In this document: in pieces, positions 39,660-47,708 of the stretch
Layout of the letters: each line of letters begins with the position of its first letter
How positions within the stretch are numbered: the first letter of the stretch is position 1
Assembly: GCA_016703535.1 (NCBI GenBank)
Contig: JADJBV010000002.1
Span: 1,984,001 to 2,048,000 of the forward strand
Length of the DNA stretch: 64,000 nt
Direction of reading: 5' to 3'
From: Deltaproteobacteria bacterium
GTDB lineage: Bacteria > Myxococcota > Kuafuiibacteriia > Kuafuiibacteriales > Kuafuiibacteriaceae
Program-made: the position numbers and the translations under genes
The notes under the pieces: generated by a model
The model's database searches: none
Seen by the model: the letters and a program-made list of their open reading frames with translations, nothing else
Told to the model about the DNA's origin: nothing

Positions 39660-40850
39660 TTAACGGCCAATCGACTGGATCAGGTTCTTCGCGGTCTCGT
39701 TGTACTTGTCGATGATCTGACGCAGCATGTCGAACATCTGGCCGCGCTTATCGATCATGCGCTTCAGCTTCATGGTCTCGACGTCGATCGAGGGTGAGCT
39801 GGACTCGCCGGCCTGACCGAAGGGACCATTGTTGGTGCCGCCGGCCGCACCCGCCGAGCCGTTGGTGCCACGGCTCGACTGCTGCTGCTGGATCGAGTTG
39901 ATGTACTGGGCCTGACGTTCGATGTCCTGGTCCATCTTCTTCATGATCAACATGATCAGAAGAGTGACCTTGTCCTCGACGGTCAGGCTGGGGTCGGCCA
40001 ACAGGGCCGCGGTCTCGGCCTGGTGGGCGTTTTCGTACTGCGGGTTGGTGTTGTTGATCTGGCCCGGCATCGCGTTCGGGTTCCAGGAGCCGAAGCCCCA
40101 ACCGCCGCGAGGACCGCTGTTGTCGAGGGGGCCCGCGCCCGGCCCGGCAAACCGCGCACCGCTGTTCATGCCGAGCACGTTCATCATGCCCGCGCCCGCG
40201 TAGCCGTAGAACGAGTTCATGCCCAACGCCGCCCCGTAGGCCGGGTTGGCGCCCGCCCACCCCATGGTGGCCGCGTTCATCTGGTTCATGTAGCCGTACA
40301 TGTTGCCGATCATCGGCTGGCCGGCGAATTGGCCTGGGATGTAGCCGCCCGGCATGCGCTGCACGGTGAAGACACCGTCGTTGCGGATCCCGAAGTCCAC
40401 GATCCGGCCGCCGATCGAGGCCTCGAAGGCCGCCCGAGCGTGGGGATTGTTGCGGAACTGGGCCTCAACGTTGCCAGCCATCCGGCGGTTGCTGTCGAAC
40501 AGCGCGCTGAAGATCGGGATGTTGGTCGAGCCGGGGGCCAGGTCAACCTGCTGGCTGCCGCCCGCGTAGCCGCAGCCGCAGTAGGGCTGCATGGCCGGGT
40601 AGGCGGTCATCGGCGACGGGACGAAAAAGGGGGTCATCCAGGGGCTCGCGCCCATGGTGCCCATCATCCGCTGCATCGGTCCGGTGCCGTGGCCGAGGGC
40701 GGTCTCGAGGAAGGCGTCCTGCAGGTTGAGCAACACGCCCTGCTGGTTGCCGGTGAGGGTGTCGATGGCGATGCCAATGCCGGCGCCACGGACCCCGAAG
40801 AACCCGAGGATGTCGTTGGCGACGGTGCCTGCAGAGTGAATTCCGTACAT
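39660..40850 (-). CDS. candidate T3SS secreted/translocator protein, Gly/Asn/Met-rich
   Basis: 396 residues from ATG 40850 (GGAAGAGAG upstream). No recognised family. The middle (about 70-290) is Gly/Asn/Met/Pro-rich and poorly structured-looking. The C-terminal ~110 residues are helical: VEDKVTLLIMLIMKKMDQDI, then a Gln-rich stretch, then MIDKRGQMFDMLRQIIDKYN ending ETAKNLIQSIGR. It is flanked by two SycD-type chaperone genes and lies between sctU and sctV, has its own terminator, and its promoter region holds the same module as the small paralogues near 9 kb. A secreted translocator, filament or tip component is the best inference; no homologue was recognised. Confidence 0.75.
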   Translation of the reverse strand: MYGIHSAGTVANDILGFFGVRGAGIGIAIDTLTGNQQGVLLNLQDAFLETALGHGTGPMQRMMGTMGASPWMTPFFVPSPMTAYPAMQPYCGCGYAGGSQQVDLAPGSTNIPIFSALFDSNRRMAGNVEAQFRNNPHARAAFEASIGGRIVDFGIRNDGVFTVQRMPGGYIPGQFAGQPMIGNMYGYMNQMNAATMGWAGANPAYGAALGMNSFYGYAGAGMMNVLGMNSGARFAGPGAGPLDNSGPRGGWGFGSWNPNAMPGQINNTNPQYENAHQAETAALLADPSLTVEDKVTLLIMLIMKKMDQDIERQAQYINSIQQQQSSRGTNGSAGAAGGTNNGPFGQAGESSSPSIDVETMKLKRMIDKRGQMFDMLRQIIDKYNETAKNLIQSIGR

Positions 40851-40988
40851 AAAGTTTCTCTCTTCCTTCCGAGGTCGGTTGATCCGGCCTCTTCGTCTGT
40901 CTACCCGAGTCCGCTCCTCTTCACCAACTCCGGCCACCCATAACCAGGCCGTTACCAGCTTCAGAGGATCGTCTACGAATCGCGGACC

Positions 40989-41015
40989 TTATCGGCGGCA
41001 AGATATTGATGTTGC
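40989..41015 (-). promoter_or_regulatory. sigma-28-like promoter of the candidate secreted protein gene
   Basis: Read on the - strand: GCAACA (41015-41010), 14 nt, CCGATAA (40995-40989). The element is identical in arrangement to 9264-9290 (same -35 hexamer, same spacing, same -10). It lies in an AT-richer part of a 309-bp spacer and leaves a leader of about 130 nt. The rest of the spacer (40851-40988, 41016-41159) shows nothing else convincing. Confidence 0.6.
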
Positions 41016-41159
41016 TCGGTTTTTCATGAATCTTTCGATCGAAGCTAAGATCTCGGAAACATTCGTGGATCCGACGATCGACCGAAGCTGAAGCCTCAAT
41101 GATTTTAGGGGGTTAGGTGCGTTTATCGCCGACATACGCCTACATGGCCCTCCACGACC

Positions 41160-41684
41160 CTACCGGAGCTTGCGGCGGAGCAACTTCCGGAGGGCCAGGG
41201 CCTTCCGGGCGATCGGGTGGCTCAGATCGCCGCTGGCGCCGACCGCGGCCTCGAGGTCGCTCAGAGCTTGGGGAAGATCGCGTCGAGAGATGTGGACCTC
41301 GGCCCGGTTCACGTAGGCCGCCGCCGACTTGGGATCGACGGTGACCGCGTGCGTGAACTGGCGGATCGCACCTTCGGCGTCTCCTTGGCGGTGATACACG
41401 ACGCCCAACGCCCGGTAGTAGTAGTCGTTGCGCGGATCGACGGCGATCAAGCCTTCGAACACCACCTGGGCGTCCTTCACTTTGCCGTTGAGGAACAGCG
41501 TGTAGCCGCTCTGGGCGATGCAGTAGAGTTCTTCGTCGGTATAACTCTTCAGCTCCTGGAGGGTGGCCTCACCTTTGGCCCAACGCCTCACGGCGCGGCC
41601 GGGGGCGACCTCCATCTCTTTGGCGGGGTCACGTTTTTCGAGGGCCGCCTGCCCGGTCGGCACCAAAGGACTGCTCTTCGGCAT
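41160..41684 (-). CDS. SycD/LcrH-like TPR chaperone
   Basis: 174 residues. Three TPR-type units fill about residues 45-160: EELYCIAQSGYTLFLNGKV, KDAQVVFEGLIAVDP, YYRALGVVYHRQGDAEGAIRQF and AAYVNRAEVHISRRDLPQAL. The arrangement corresponds unit for unit to the chaperone at 38699, including the bulky-aromatic first helix typical of class II T3SS chaperones. A basic C-terminal tail (LRKLLRRKLR) ends it. It starts 6 bp after the 41691 gene and is the last gene of the sctU transcript. The candidate secreted protein downstream and possibly the 41691 protein are the likely partners. This is inference from position. Confidence 0.85.
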   Translation of the reverse strand: MPKSSPLVPTGQAALEKRDPAKEMEVAPGRAVRRWAKGEATLQELKSYTDEELYCIAQSGYTLFLNGKVKDAQVVFEGLIAVDPRNDYYYRALGVVYHRQGDAEGAIRQFTHAVTVDPKSAAAYVNRAEVHISRRDLPQALSDLEAAVGASGDLSHPIARKALALRKLLRRKLR

Positions 41685-41690
41685 CGGGGC

Positions 41691-42143
41691 TCAGCCTTTC
41701 GAGTTGGCCAAGAGCCGGTTGTACACGTCTTCGGCCAAAGTGTTGTAGCGCTGGAGCAGCTCCAGCATGGCGGCCTCCCGACCGAGCATCGCCCGCATCT
41801 GGGTCCGCCGCTTCTCCGGCAAGTCATCCAGCTCTTCGTCGTCGACCGCCCGCTCGAACAGCCCCCAGGCCTTGTTCTTGCGCCGCATCAACACCCGCCG
41901 CAACACCACGTGGGTCAACGGCAGGTTGGCGACCTCGGCTTGATCGCCCACCGGCGCCGGTTCGCCCATGCGCAGGTTGTCGCTGGACTTCTTGGGGCCG
42001 AGCAGCCGCGTCGGCGCCACCTCCGGCATCGGCGCCGCTTCCGGATTTTTCTCGAGGCGCTGAGCCTCTTTCATCTCCTCCGGGAAGGTGCCGAGCACCC
42101 CGACGTTCTGCGGCCACGGCCATTTGCTCTTGATGTCTGCCAT
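41691..42143 (-). CDS. unknown protein of the T3SS operon
   Basis: 150 residues, unknown family, no signal peptide or membrane segment. The first ~60 residues are Pro/charged-rich; the C-terminal half is helical and basic-acidic (RRVLMRRKNKAWGLFERAVD; RRTQMRAMLGREAAMLELLQ; RYNTLAEDVYNRLLANSKG). The ending L..RYN..AE..YNRLL resembles in pattern the C-terminus of the candidate secreted protein (IIDKYNETAKNLIQSI). It sits 3 bp after sctU and 6 bp before a SycD-type chaperone, a place where secreted regulators or small translocators are often encoded. A non-secreted cytoplasmic component is equally possible. Confidence 0.65.
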   Translation of the reverse strand: MADIKSKWPWPQNVGVLGTFPEEMKEAQRLEKNPEAAPMPEVAPTRLLGPKKSSDNLRMGEPAPVGDQAEVANLPLTHVVLRRVLMRRKNKAWGLFERAVDDEELDDLPEKRRTQMRAMLGREAAMLELLQRYNTLAEDVYNRLLANSKG

Positions 42144-42146
42144 CGC

Positions 42147-43373
42147 TCAGCGACCCCGCTTCAGTAGATTGTCCCGACCGCCCGGTTTTGCGCCAGAGGC
42201 CTCTGGCGCTTCTTGGCCCGACCCCGGCAGTTGGGCGTGTCGGCCCAGGCGTTCGTCCCGGGCCCGTTCGGGTGAACCACTCTGGGCGGCCTGGCCACCC
42301 CGTTGGGCCTGCTGGCGGCTCTCTTGCTCTTCCTTGATCTTGAACACGAAGGAGAGCACCTCGGCCACCGCCTCGTAGAGCTCTTCGGGCACCTCTTCGC
42401 CCACGTCCAGCTTGTTGAGGGCCTGAGCCAGGGGAACGTTCCGCAAGATCGGCACACCATACTGTTTGGCCAGCTCTTTGATCTTTTCGGCGTGGACCCG
42501 CATCCCCTTGGCCACGACCTTGGGGGCCTTGTCGTTGTCCGAGTCGTACTTGATCGCGACGGCGATATGGGTCGGGTTGACCACGACCGCGTCCGCGTTT
42601 TTTACGGCCGCCGGTCCACCGGAGAACAAAAGCTCGTGGGCCAGCTGCTTACGTTGCCCCTTCATGTGCGGGTCACCTTCGGACTGCTTGTACTCCTGCT
42701 TCACGTCGTACTTGGACATCATCATCTCTTTGTTGAACTGCTTGCGTTGCCACAACAGATCGACCACGCCAATGCCGAGAAAGAGGAACATGGTCTTGCT
42801 CATGTAGTCCCAGATGACCTTGCCGCCGAACCCGACCGAGTCGAGCAGCGGCAAGCGCACCGTGAGCACCATGTCGGTCAGCGAGTCCTCCATCACGCTC
42901 CAGGCCAACCAGGCGGCGAGGCCGAGCTTCAGCATGTTCTTGATCAGCTCGATGAACTTCTTGAGCTTGAAGAGGCCCTTCAGCCCGTTGATCGGGTTGA
43001 TCTTGTCGAGCTTCGGGATCAGGACCTTGTAGGCCATGAAGAAGCCGGTCTGGAGGAAGTTGGCCATCAGGCCCATGGTGAAGACCGCGACCCCGATCGG
43101 GATCGAGAGCTTCAAGATGGTGAGCGGCACGTCCTTCATCACCTTGTCGATGGTGGCGAGGGTCGGCTCCCGAGTGGCCGATTCTAGGGTGGCCCGGGCG
43201 AACTCGATCAGCTCGTCCGAGATGTAGGTCAACATCCCGATCAAGGTCATGAAGCCCAGCCCGAAGTTGAGGGCGTGCACGAAGTCCTGGCTCTTCGGGA
43301 CCTGACCTTCTTCTTTGGCCTTGCGGAGTTTTTCTGGTGTGGCTTCCTCGGTCTTTTCGCCGGTGTCGCCCAC
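42147..43373 (-). CDS. sctU: type III secretion autoprotease SctU
   Basis: 408 residues. An N-terminal region, EKTEEATPEKLRKAKEEGQVP, is the standard opening of the FlhB/SctU family (split EKTEEATPEKLRKAKE and EGQVP). Four transmembrane segments lie between about 30 and 215. The cytoplasmic autocleavage motif NPTH is intact at about 266-269, within VVVNPTHIAVAIKY. SctU self-cleaves there to switch substrate class from needle to translocators. After the conserved domain (to about 350) there is a ~55-residue Gln/Gly/Arg-rich tail not usual in the family. It heads cluster A and is divergent from the 43475 gene, 101 bp apart. Confidence 0.95.
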   Translation of the reverse strand: MGDTGEKTEEATPEKLRKAKEEGQVPKSQDFVHALNFGLGFMTLIGMLTYISDELIEFARATLESATREPTLATIDKVMKDVPLTILKLSIPIGVAVFTMGLMANFLQTGFFMAYKVLIPKLDKINPINGLKGLFKLKKFIELIKNMLKLGLAAWLAWSVMEDSLTDMVLTVRLPLLDSVGFGGKVIWDYMSKTMFLFLGIGVVDLLWQRKQFNKEMMMSKYDVKQEYKQSEGDPHMKGQRKQLAHELLFSGGPAAVKNADAVVVNPTHIAVAIKYDSDNDKAPKVVAKGMRVHAEKIKELAKQYGVPILRNVPLAQALNKLDVGEEVPEELYEAVAEVLSFVFKIKEEQESRQQAQRGGQAAQSGSPERARDERLGRHAQLPGSGQEAPEASGAKPGGRDNLLKRGR

Positions 43374-43474
43374 GGAGCGAGGCTAACCTACCAGTGGCCT
43401 CCCCGGCGAGGGCCACCGTTCGAAACCCCCGATTTTCAAGGTCGCCCAGGCGTGCTAGCGGCTGAGCGGCAAGG

Positions 43475-44464
43475 ATGGAAGACCCCCTTTCGGGCCTGAC
43501 GCCGCTCGAACTTTCGAGCGAAGAGCTCTTGCTGGTGCGGCTGGCCTCGGCCCTCACCGCCGAGGAGGAGTCGCCCCTGCCCGTGTTGGAGACCCACCCC
43601 GCCGCTGAACGTCTGGAGGCCAGCGCCCGCTCTTTGGTCGGTCGGGGCCTGGCCGATCCCCGCACCTATCGGCCCCATCGGGAGATCTTGCGCCGGGTTT
43701 TGGTGGTCGCCCAACCCGACGCCCGGGTGGTGTTGTTGGCGGTTGGTTCGGGTCAGGCCGAACGCCAACTCGACGTCTACGAGCGGGCCCGAGTGTTCGT
43801 CTCCTACCAACGCCACGGCGATCGCCACCGCTTCGGCCCACCCCTCGAGTTCGTGGATCTCTACGACGAGATCGCCGCCCACTTCGTCCCCCGGCGATCC
43901 ACCGGCGACTTCATCCGCTTGGACTTCGACGCCGCCGAATATTTTGTCTTCTCCACCGCCGCTCGGACCTTGGCCCTCGGCCAAGTGCGAGGCAAAGCGC
44001 CTCGTCTGGAGCGGGAGCCTCCGATCACCACCGTCAACGACACCAGCCTGGATGGCGCGGTCTTGATGCCCGGTAAAAAAGCGCGCTTTGTCCCCGGGGG
44101 TGGCACCGACGGCGCCGCCAGCATCCCGGTGCCCTCCGAGGCCCAGTGGTTGGCCGCCTTGGAGCGTTTGGCGGGCCGCGGCGTACTACACGGCCAAGAA
44201 GGTGGGTATCAACTCCGCCCTTTCCTGCACGATCTGGCGATCGGCTTGGTCCAACGCACCCGTTATGTGTTGACCCGCTTCGACTACGGCGAAGGGGATT
44301 GGTTGGTGCGGGACGTGATCTTGGTGCCGGTACCGGGGAGCCTTTTTTTGCTCCACCCCACCCACGATCAAGGCCTGCGGATCCGGGAGCTCGACGCCGA
44401 CGGCCTGACCAAGGCCCTCCACGCCGCGACCGAAACGCTCTCCAGCGGCGAGACCCAATCCTAA
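43475..44464 (+). CDS. protein of unknown function beside the T3SS cluster
   Basis: 329 residues from ATG 43475 (AAGG upstream). I do not recognise the family. The protein is soluble-looking, with alternating helix and strand segments. Recognisable features: a Leu/Glu-rich N-terminal helix, a central strand-rich part (VVLLAVGSGQAERQLDVYER; FSTAARTLALGQVRG), and a C-terminal winged-helix-like segment (LAALERLAGRGVLHGQEGGYQLRPFL). It is divergently transcribed from sctU and its end overlaps the end of the DUF2238 gene by 4 bp. A helper or regulator of secretion is possible but unsupported beyond position. Confidence 0.6.
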   Translation: MEDPLSGLTPLELSSEELLLVRLASALTAEEESPLPVLETHPAAERLEASARSLVGRGLADPRTYRPHREILRRVLVVAQPDARVVLLAVGSGQAERQLDVYERARVFVSYQRHGDRHRFGPPLEFVDLYDEIAAHFVPRRSTGDFIRLDFDAAEYFVFSTAARTLALGQVRGKAPRLEREPPITTVNDTSLDGAVLMPGKKARFVPGGGTDGAASIPVPSEAQWLAALERLAGRGVLHGQEGGYQLRPFLHDLAIGLVQRTRYVLTRFDYGEGDWLVRDVILVPVPGSLFLLHPTHDQGLRIRELDADGLTKALHAATETLSSGETQS

Positions 44465-45093
44465 GCCGTCGTTTTGCCGCGGGGCCAAACGACCCGGGCC
44501 ATCGATCGATCGTGGAACTTCCCCAACAACGGCAGGGCGATCATCGCGCCCACCAAGGCCAAAAACATGTCCCACTGGGCGTCCCAGACGTCCCCTTGGC
44601 TCCCCAAAAAGGCCTCGCCGACGTCGCCGGCCACCACCAAGGTGACCCACCACTCGAGCAACTCCCAAAAGCCGCCGATGGCCAACACGATGTTGACCAC
44701 GATGAAGTAGAGCCAACCCCCTCGCACCAACGGCGTAAAGCGGAGGAGCACCTCCTTGATCACGAAACAAGGGAAGACGCCGAGGGCCAGGTGACCGACC
44801 CGATCGTAGTGGTTGCGGGAGAGGTCGAAGGCCTCTTTGGCCCAGTTGCCGAGGGGCGTTTCGGCGTAGGTGTACACGCCGCCGTAGATCAAGATCAGCA
44901 CGTGGATGAACACGCAAACGTAGACGAAGTGGGACATCGGCGCCCGGCGATGGGTGGCGGCCAACACCGCGACCCCCGCCAAACCCGGGCCGACCTCCAA
45001 CCACCAGCTGGCGAGGCCGGCCGGGGCGATGGCCATGGTCACGGCGCTGATCACCAGCAAGAGCACGAACAAGATCTGGGGCAAACGGTTCAC
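44461..45093 (-). CDS. DUF2238 integral membrane protein
   Basis: 210 residues with about six hydrophobic segments (LFVLLLVISAVTMAIAP near the start; HFVYVCVFIHVLILIYGG; HLALGVFPCFVIKEVLL; WLYFIVVNIVLAIGGFWELLEW; MFLALVGAMIALPLLG). Conserved polar features of the DUF2238/YjdF family are visible: YAETPLG, RNHYDRVGHL, the acidic FWELLEWW and GDVWDAQWDM. Function unknown; acidic and histidine residues in membrane loops would allow metal or lipid-head-group chemistry. Its start overlaps the end of the adenosine deaminase fusion by 4 bp, so it is the last gene of a coupled four-gene operon. Confidence 0.82.
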   Translation of the reverse strand: MNRLPQILFVLLLVISAVTMAIAPAGLASWWLEVGPGLAGVAVLAATHRRAPMSHFVYVCVFIHVLILIYGGVYTYAETPLGNWAKEAFDLSRNHYDRVGHLALGVFPCFVIKEVLLRFTPLVRGGWLYFIVVNIVLAIGGFWELLEWWVTLVVAGDVGEAFLGSQGDVWDAQWDMFLALVGAMIALPLLGKFHDRSMARVVWPRGKTTA

Positions 45094-47708
45094 GGGGATC
45101 CTCGGGGAGCGGTGGAGCCCAGGGCCTCGGCCAAGATCTGGGCGTGATCGAAGGCCAGGCGGCGGGGCAAGGCGTCGACCCGAAACCAGGCGGTGTCGCG
45201 GGCGTCATCGGCGGCGGCGATCGGCGTGGCGGCCAGTTCGGTCGGCAGGTGAAAACCAAAGACCTCGGTGCGGCTCCAAGCGGTGGGCGTGTCCCGGGGA
45301 TCCCGACCGCCACCTTCGTATTGGCCCAAGGGTCGGAGGTGATCGGCGTAGGCGCCGAGGTCGAGCCCGGTCTCTTCTTCGAGCTCTCGCAAGGCAGCTT
45401 GCAAAGCCGACTCGGCGCCCCTGACCCACGGGGTGCCCCGGGGCGCGTCGGTGTGCTGAAAACCTCCCGGCAAGGCCCACTTCCCGGGTTCACTGGCGGC
45501 GTCGAAGGAGCGCTGGATCAGCAGCACCTCCCGCTGGCCAAACGTCGGGTGGTCTCGGGTGATCACCAGATCGACCGTCGGGTTGGGGCCCAGGTGCCAA
45601 TAGGGCGCGCCCAAGCCACGGCGTGTGGTGGCGTCGTTGATCGCGAGGAGCAGCGGGGCCGCTTCTTTGAAGGCCCGTTGTGGGGTGTGTAGTGCGGCTT
45701 CCGTGCTAGCGCCTTCGGGCCCGTCGAGCAGCCAATAACGAAGCCGAAGGTTGGCGGCGGTCTGGATCTCGTCGGCCACGATCGGGCCACCGCCGATGAA
45801 GATCGGCAACCCGTCGTGGCGATCGAGGAAGCGGTAGAGGACCTCGGCTTTCTGGTAGAGGGTCTCGGCCAGGGGACACAAGGCGGTGAGGCCCACGCCG
45901 TCGACCTCCGCTGGATCGAGGGCGTAGACCACCCCGCCGATCACCGGGAGCCCACGCCGGGCCGCCAGCTGCTGCACTCGTCCTTCGACGCCGTGCCGGG
46001 TGCCGCCGGTGATCAAGATGGTCTTCGCCGGATCGAGGCCGGCCAACAGCGCCTCCAACACCCGATCGAGGTCTTGGAGCGTCGAGTCCGAAAAGCGGCG
46101 GAAGCTCTTTCGCCAGGCGCCGGCGAAGGCGAGCACCTGTTTGCCTTGGACGAAGTCATCCAAGGCCTCGGGTTCGATCCAAGCCAGGCCCAGGGCCTCT
46201 CGCCGGGCCGCCCAAGCCTTACGCCGCTCTTCACGTTGAGCCTGTTTGCGGGCCACCACGGCGGGGCCGTAGTAGCTGGGAGGCGCGTCGTCGGGCACCT
46301 CGAAGGGCGCCACCCGGGAGGGCCGGCGGGCCAAAAGTTTGGCTTCGGTGGCGGCGATCTTGGCCAGGCCTTCGGCGCTCAACCCGCCGAGCCGGGCGGC
46401 CCGCACCTCGAGGGGCAAGCTGGTCCCGTACAAGCCGTAGCCGTCGGTGCCCAAGACCAGCGGCACACCAGCGTCGAGATATCGTTGAAGGGGCATCTCC
46501 ATACTGCACCGTATGTTGTTGAGGGCCAGGTTGGAGCTCAGGTTCAGCTCGACGATCACCCCTTGAGAGAGGAGTTTGGCCAAGGTGGCGTCGTCCACGC
46601 CGTAGACCCCGTGGCCGATCCGCAGCTCCACCGGCTCACCCTCCAGGCATTCGGCCACCACCCGCACGTTTTCGGGGTGGGCCGGATTTTCGCCGGCGTG
46701 GGCCCGCACGACCAGGCCAGGCCGAGCCCGGGCCGCCAAGCGCCCCAAACGCCGCAGGACTTCGGCGAAGGCCAAGGTGGAGTTGGTCTCGTGGCCCATG
46801 AGGTCCACGCCGACCAGGTAACCGCTGGGCAAGAGGGTCTCCAGGCGGTCGAGCAGATCCAGATCCCACTCGAAGTCGTCGTGCCGGGAAAAGGCCGCCA
46901 AAAACCGGAGCTGGACCCGGTGTTCCTCTTCGATGGCCGGCAACTCCCGGTGGATGGTGCGCAACACGTCGGCGCGCAAGACGTCGTAGAACGACAACTC
47001 GGCGTAGCGGACCCCCATGGCCGCGTAGTCCTGGGCGATCTGGCGGAGCAAGGGCACCAGCGCCGCCGGGGCTTTGGTGATCGGGGCCCGACGTCGATAG
47101 ATCGCCTCCATGTCTACGAAGGGGCTCTGCCGGTCTTCGGGCAAGGCCAGGCCCAGGCTCAAGGTGTGGAGCATGCCCTTCGACAAGGCGGTGAGGGGCA
47201 CCGTTTCGCTGCCGAAGTGGATCCCCAGTTCGGCCAAAAGTGAGGCCGGATAGGTCAGGCCCAAGTCGCGCCCGATCCGCAGCAGATCGTCGGGCCGGGG
47301 ACATCCGGCGAAGTGGCTGTGTAGATCGGTCGAGAGGGCCACCGTGGGCCCGGCCGGGGCGGGGGGATGAGGGCGCTCGTGATCGGCCAGGTAGCGGCAC
47401 TCGAAGGGTGAAAGGCGATAGTGGTGTTGAACCTGATCGAGGTTCAGCTCCAACAGCAGGAGTGGAGGATTCGAGCCGAGTTCGACGAAAAGGGGGCCTG
47501 GCGGCAGTTGGGCCGAGTCGGTCTGGGGATCGAAGAAGCGGCGTTCGGATCCGACCCGCAGGCAAAGTTGAGCCAACAAGGCCTCGTGTAGCGGGGAACG
47601 ACGTTGGCCGAGGTCGTGGGCCAGCTGCACCTGCCAACCGCTCGGGAGTTGCTGCAGTTGGAGGTGGTGGTGGCCGCCCTCGTCCAAGGCCAAGATCCGG
47701 ACGCTCAA
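45090..47708 (-). CDS. adenosine deaminase - SLOG-like - Nudix fusion protein
   Basis: 872 residues, TTG start at 47708. About 1-120: no recognised domain. About 125-465: adenosine deaminase fold with all key residues: HSH (H130, H132), AHAGE (H337, E340), GHG (H366) and LGTDGYG (D422). About 520-665: SLOG/LOG-like Rossmann domain with ITGGTRHGVEGRVQQLAARR and IFIGGGPIVADE. About 710-865: Nudix hydrolase of the ADP-ribose pyrophosphatase/NrtR kind (ALPGGF, then ALRELEEETGLDL, then GRDPRDTPT). Three nucleotide-handling domains in one chain suggest stepwise processing of an adenine-nucleotide such as ADP-ribose or a SLOG ligand. It overlaps its neighbours by 4 bp on both sides. The substrate is not known. 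Confidence 0.85.
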   Translation of the reverse strand: MSVRILALDEGGHHHLQLQQLPSGWQVQLAHDLGQRRSPLHEALLAQLCLRVGSERRFFDPQTDSAQLPPGPLFVELGSNPPLLLLELNLDQVQHHYRLSPFECRYLADHERPHPPAPAGPTVALSTDLHSHFAGCPRPDDLLRIGRDLGLTYPASLLAELGIHFGSETVPLTALSKGMLHTLSLGLALPEDRQSPFVDMEAIYRRRAPITKAPAALVPLLRQIAQDYAAMGVRYAELSFYDVLRADVLRTIHRELPAIEEEHRVQLRFLAAFSRHDDFEWDLDLLDRLETLLPSGYLVGVDLMGHETNSTLAFAEVLRRLGRLAARARPGLVVRAHAGENPAHPENVRVVAECLEGEPVELRIGHGVYGVDDATLAKLLSQGVIVELNLSSNLALNNIRCSMEMPLQRYLDAGVPLVLGTDGYGLYGTSLPLEVRAARLGGLSAEGLAKIAATEAKLLARRPSRVAPFEVPDDAPPSYYGPAVVARKQAQREERRKAWAARREALGLAWIEPEALDDFVQGKQVLAFAGAWRKSFRRFSDSTLQDLDRVLEALLAGLDPAKTILITGGTRHGVEGRVQQLAARRGLPVIGGVVYALDPAEVDGVGLTALCPLAETLYQKAEVLYRFLDRHDGLPIFIGGGPIVADEIQTAANLRLRYWLLDGPEGASTEAALHTPQRAFKEAAPLLLAINDATTRRGLGAPYWHLGPNPTVDLVITRDHPTFGQREVLLIQRSFDAASEPGKWALPGGFQHTDAPRGTPWVRGAESALQAALRELEEETGLDLGAYADHLRPLGQYEGGGRDPRDTPTAWSRTEVFGFHLPTELAATPIAAADDARDTAWFRVDALPRRLAFDHAQILAEALGSTAPRGSP

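Noticed and set aside
43394..43416. GTGGCC...GGCCAC inverted repeat in the sctU divergent spacer as an operator
   Set aside because: Only 6 bp per arm in GC-rich sequence; not distinguishable from chance.
45090..47708. Adenosine deaminase fusion considered as RdrB of the RADAR defence system
   Set aside because: No RdrA-type ATPase is adjacent and RdrB lacks SLOG and Nudix domains; a different system is more likely.
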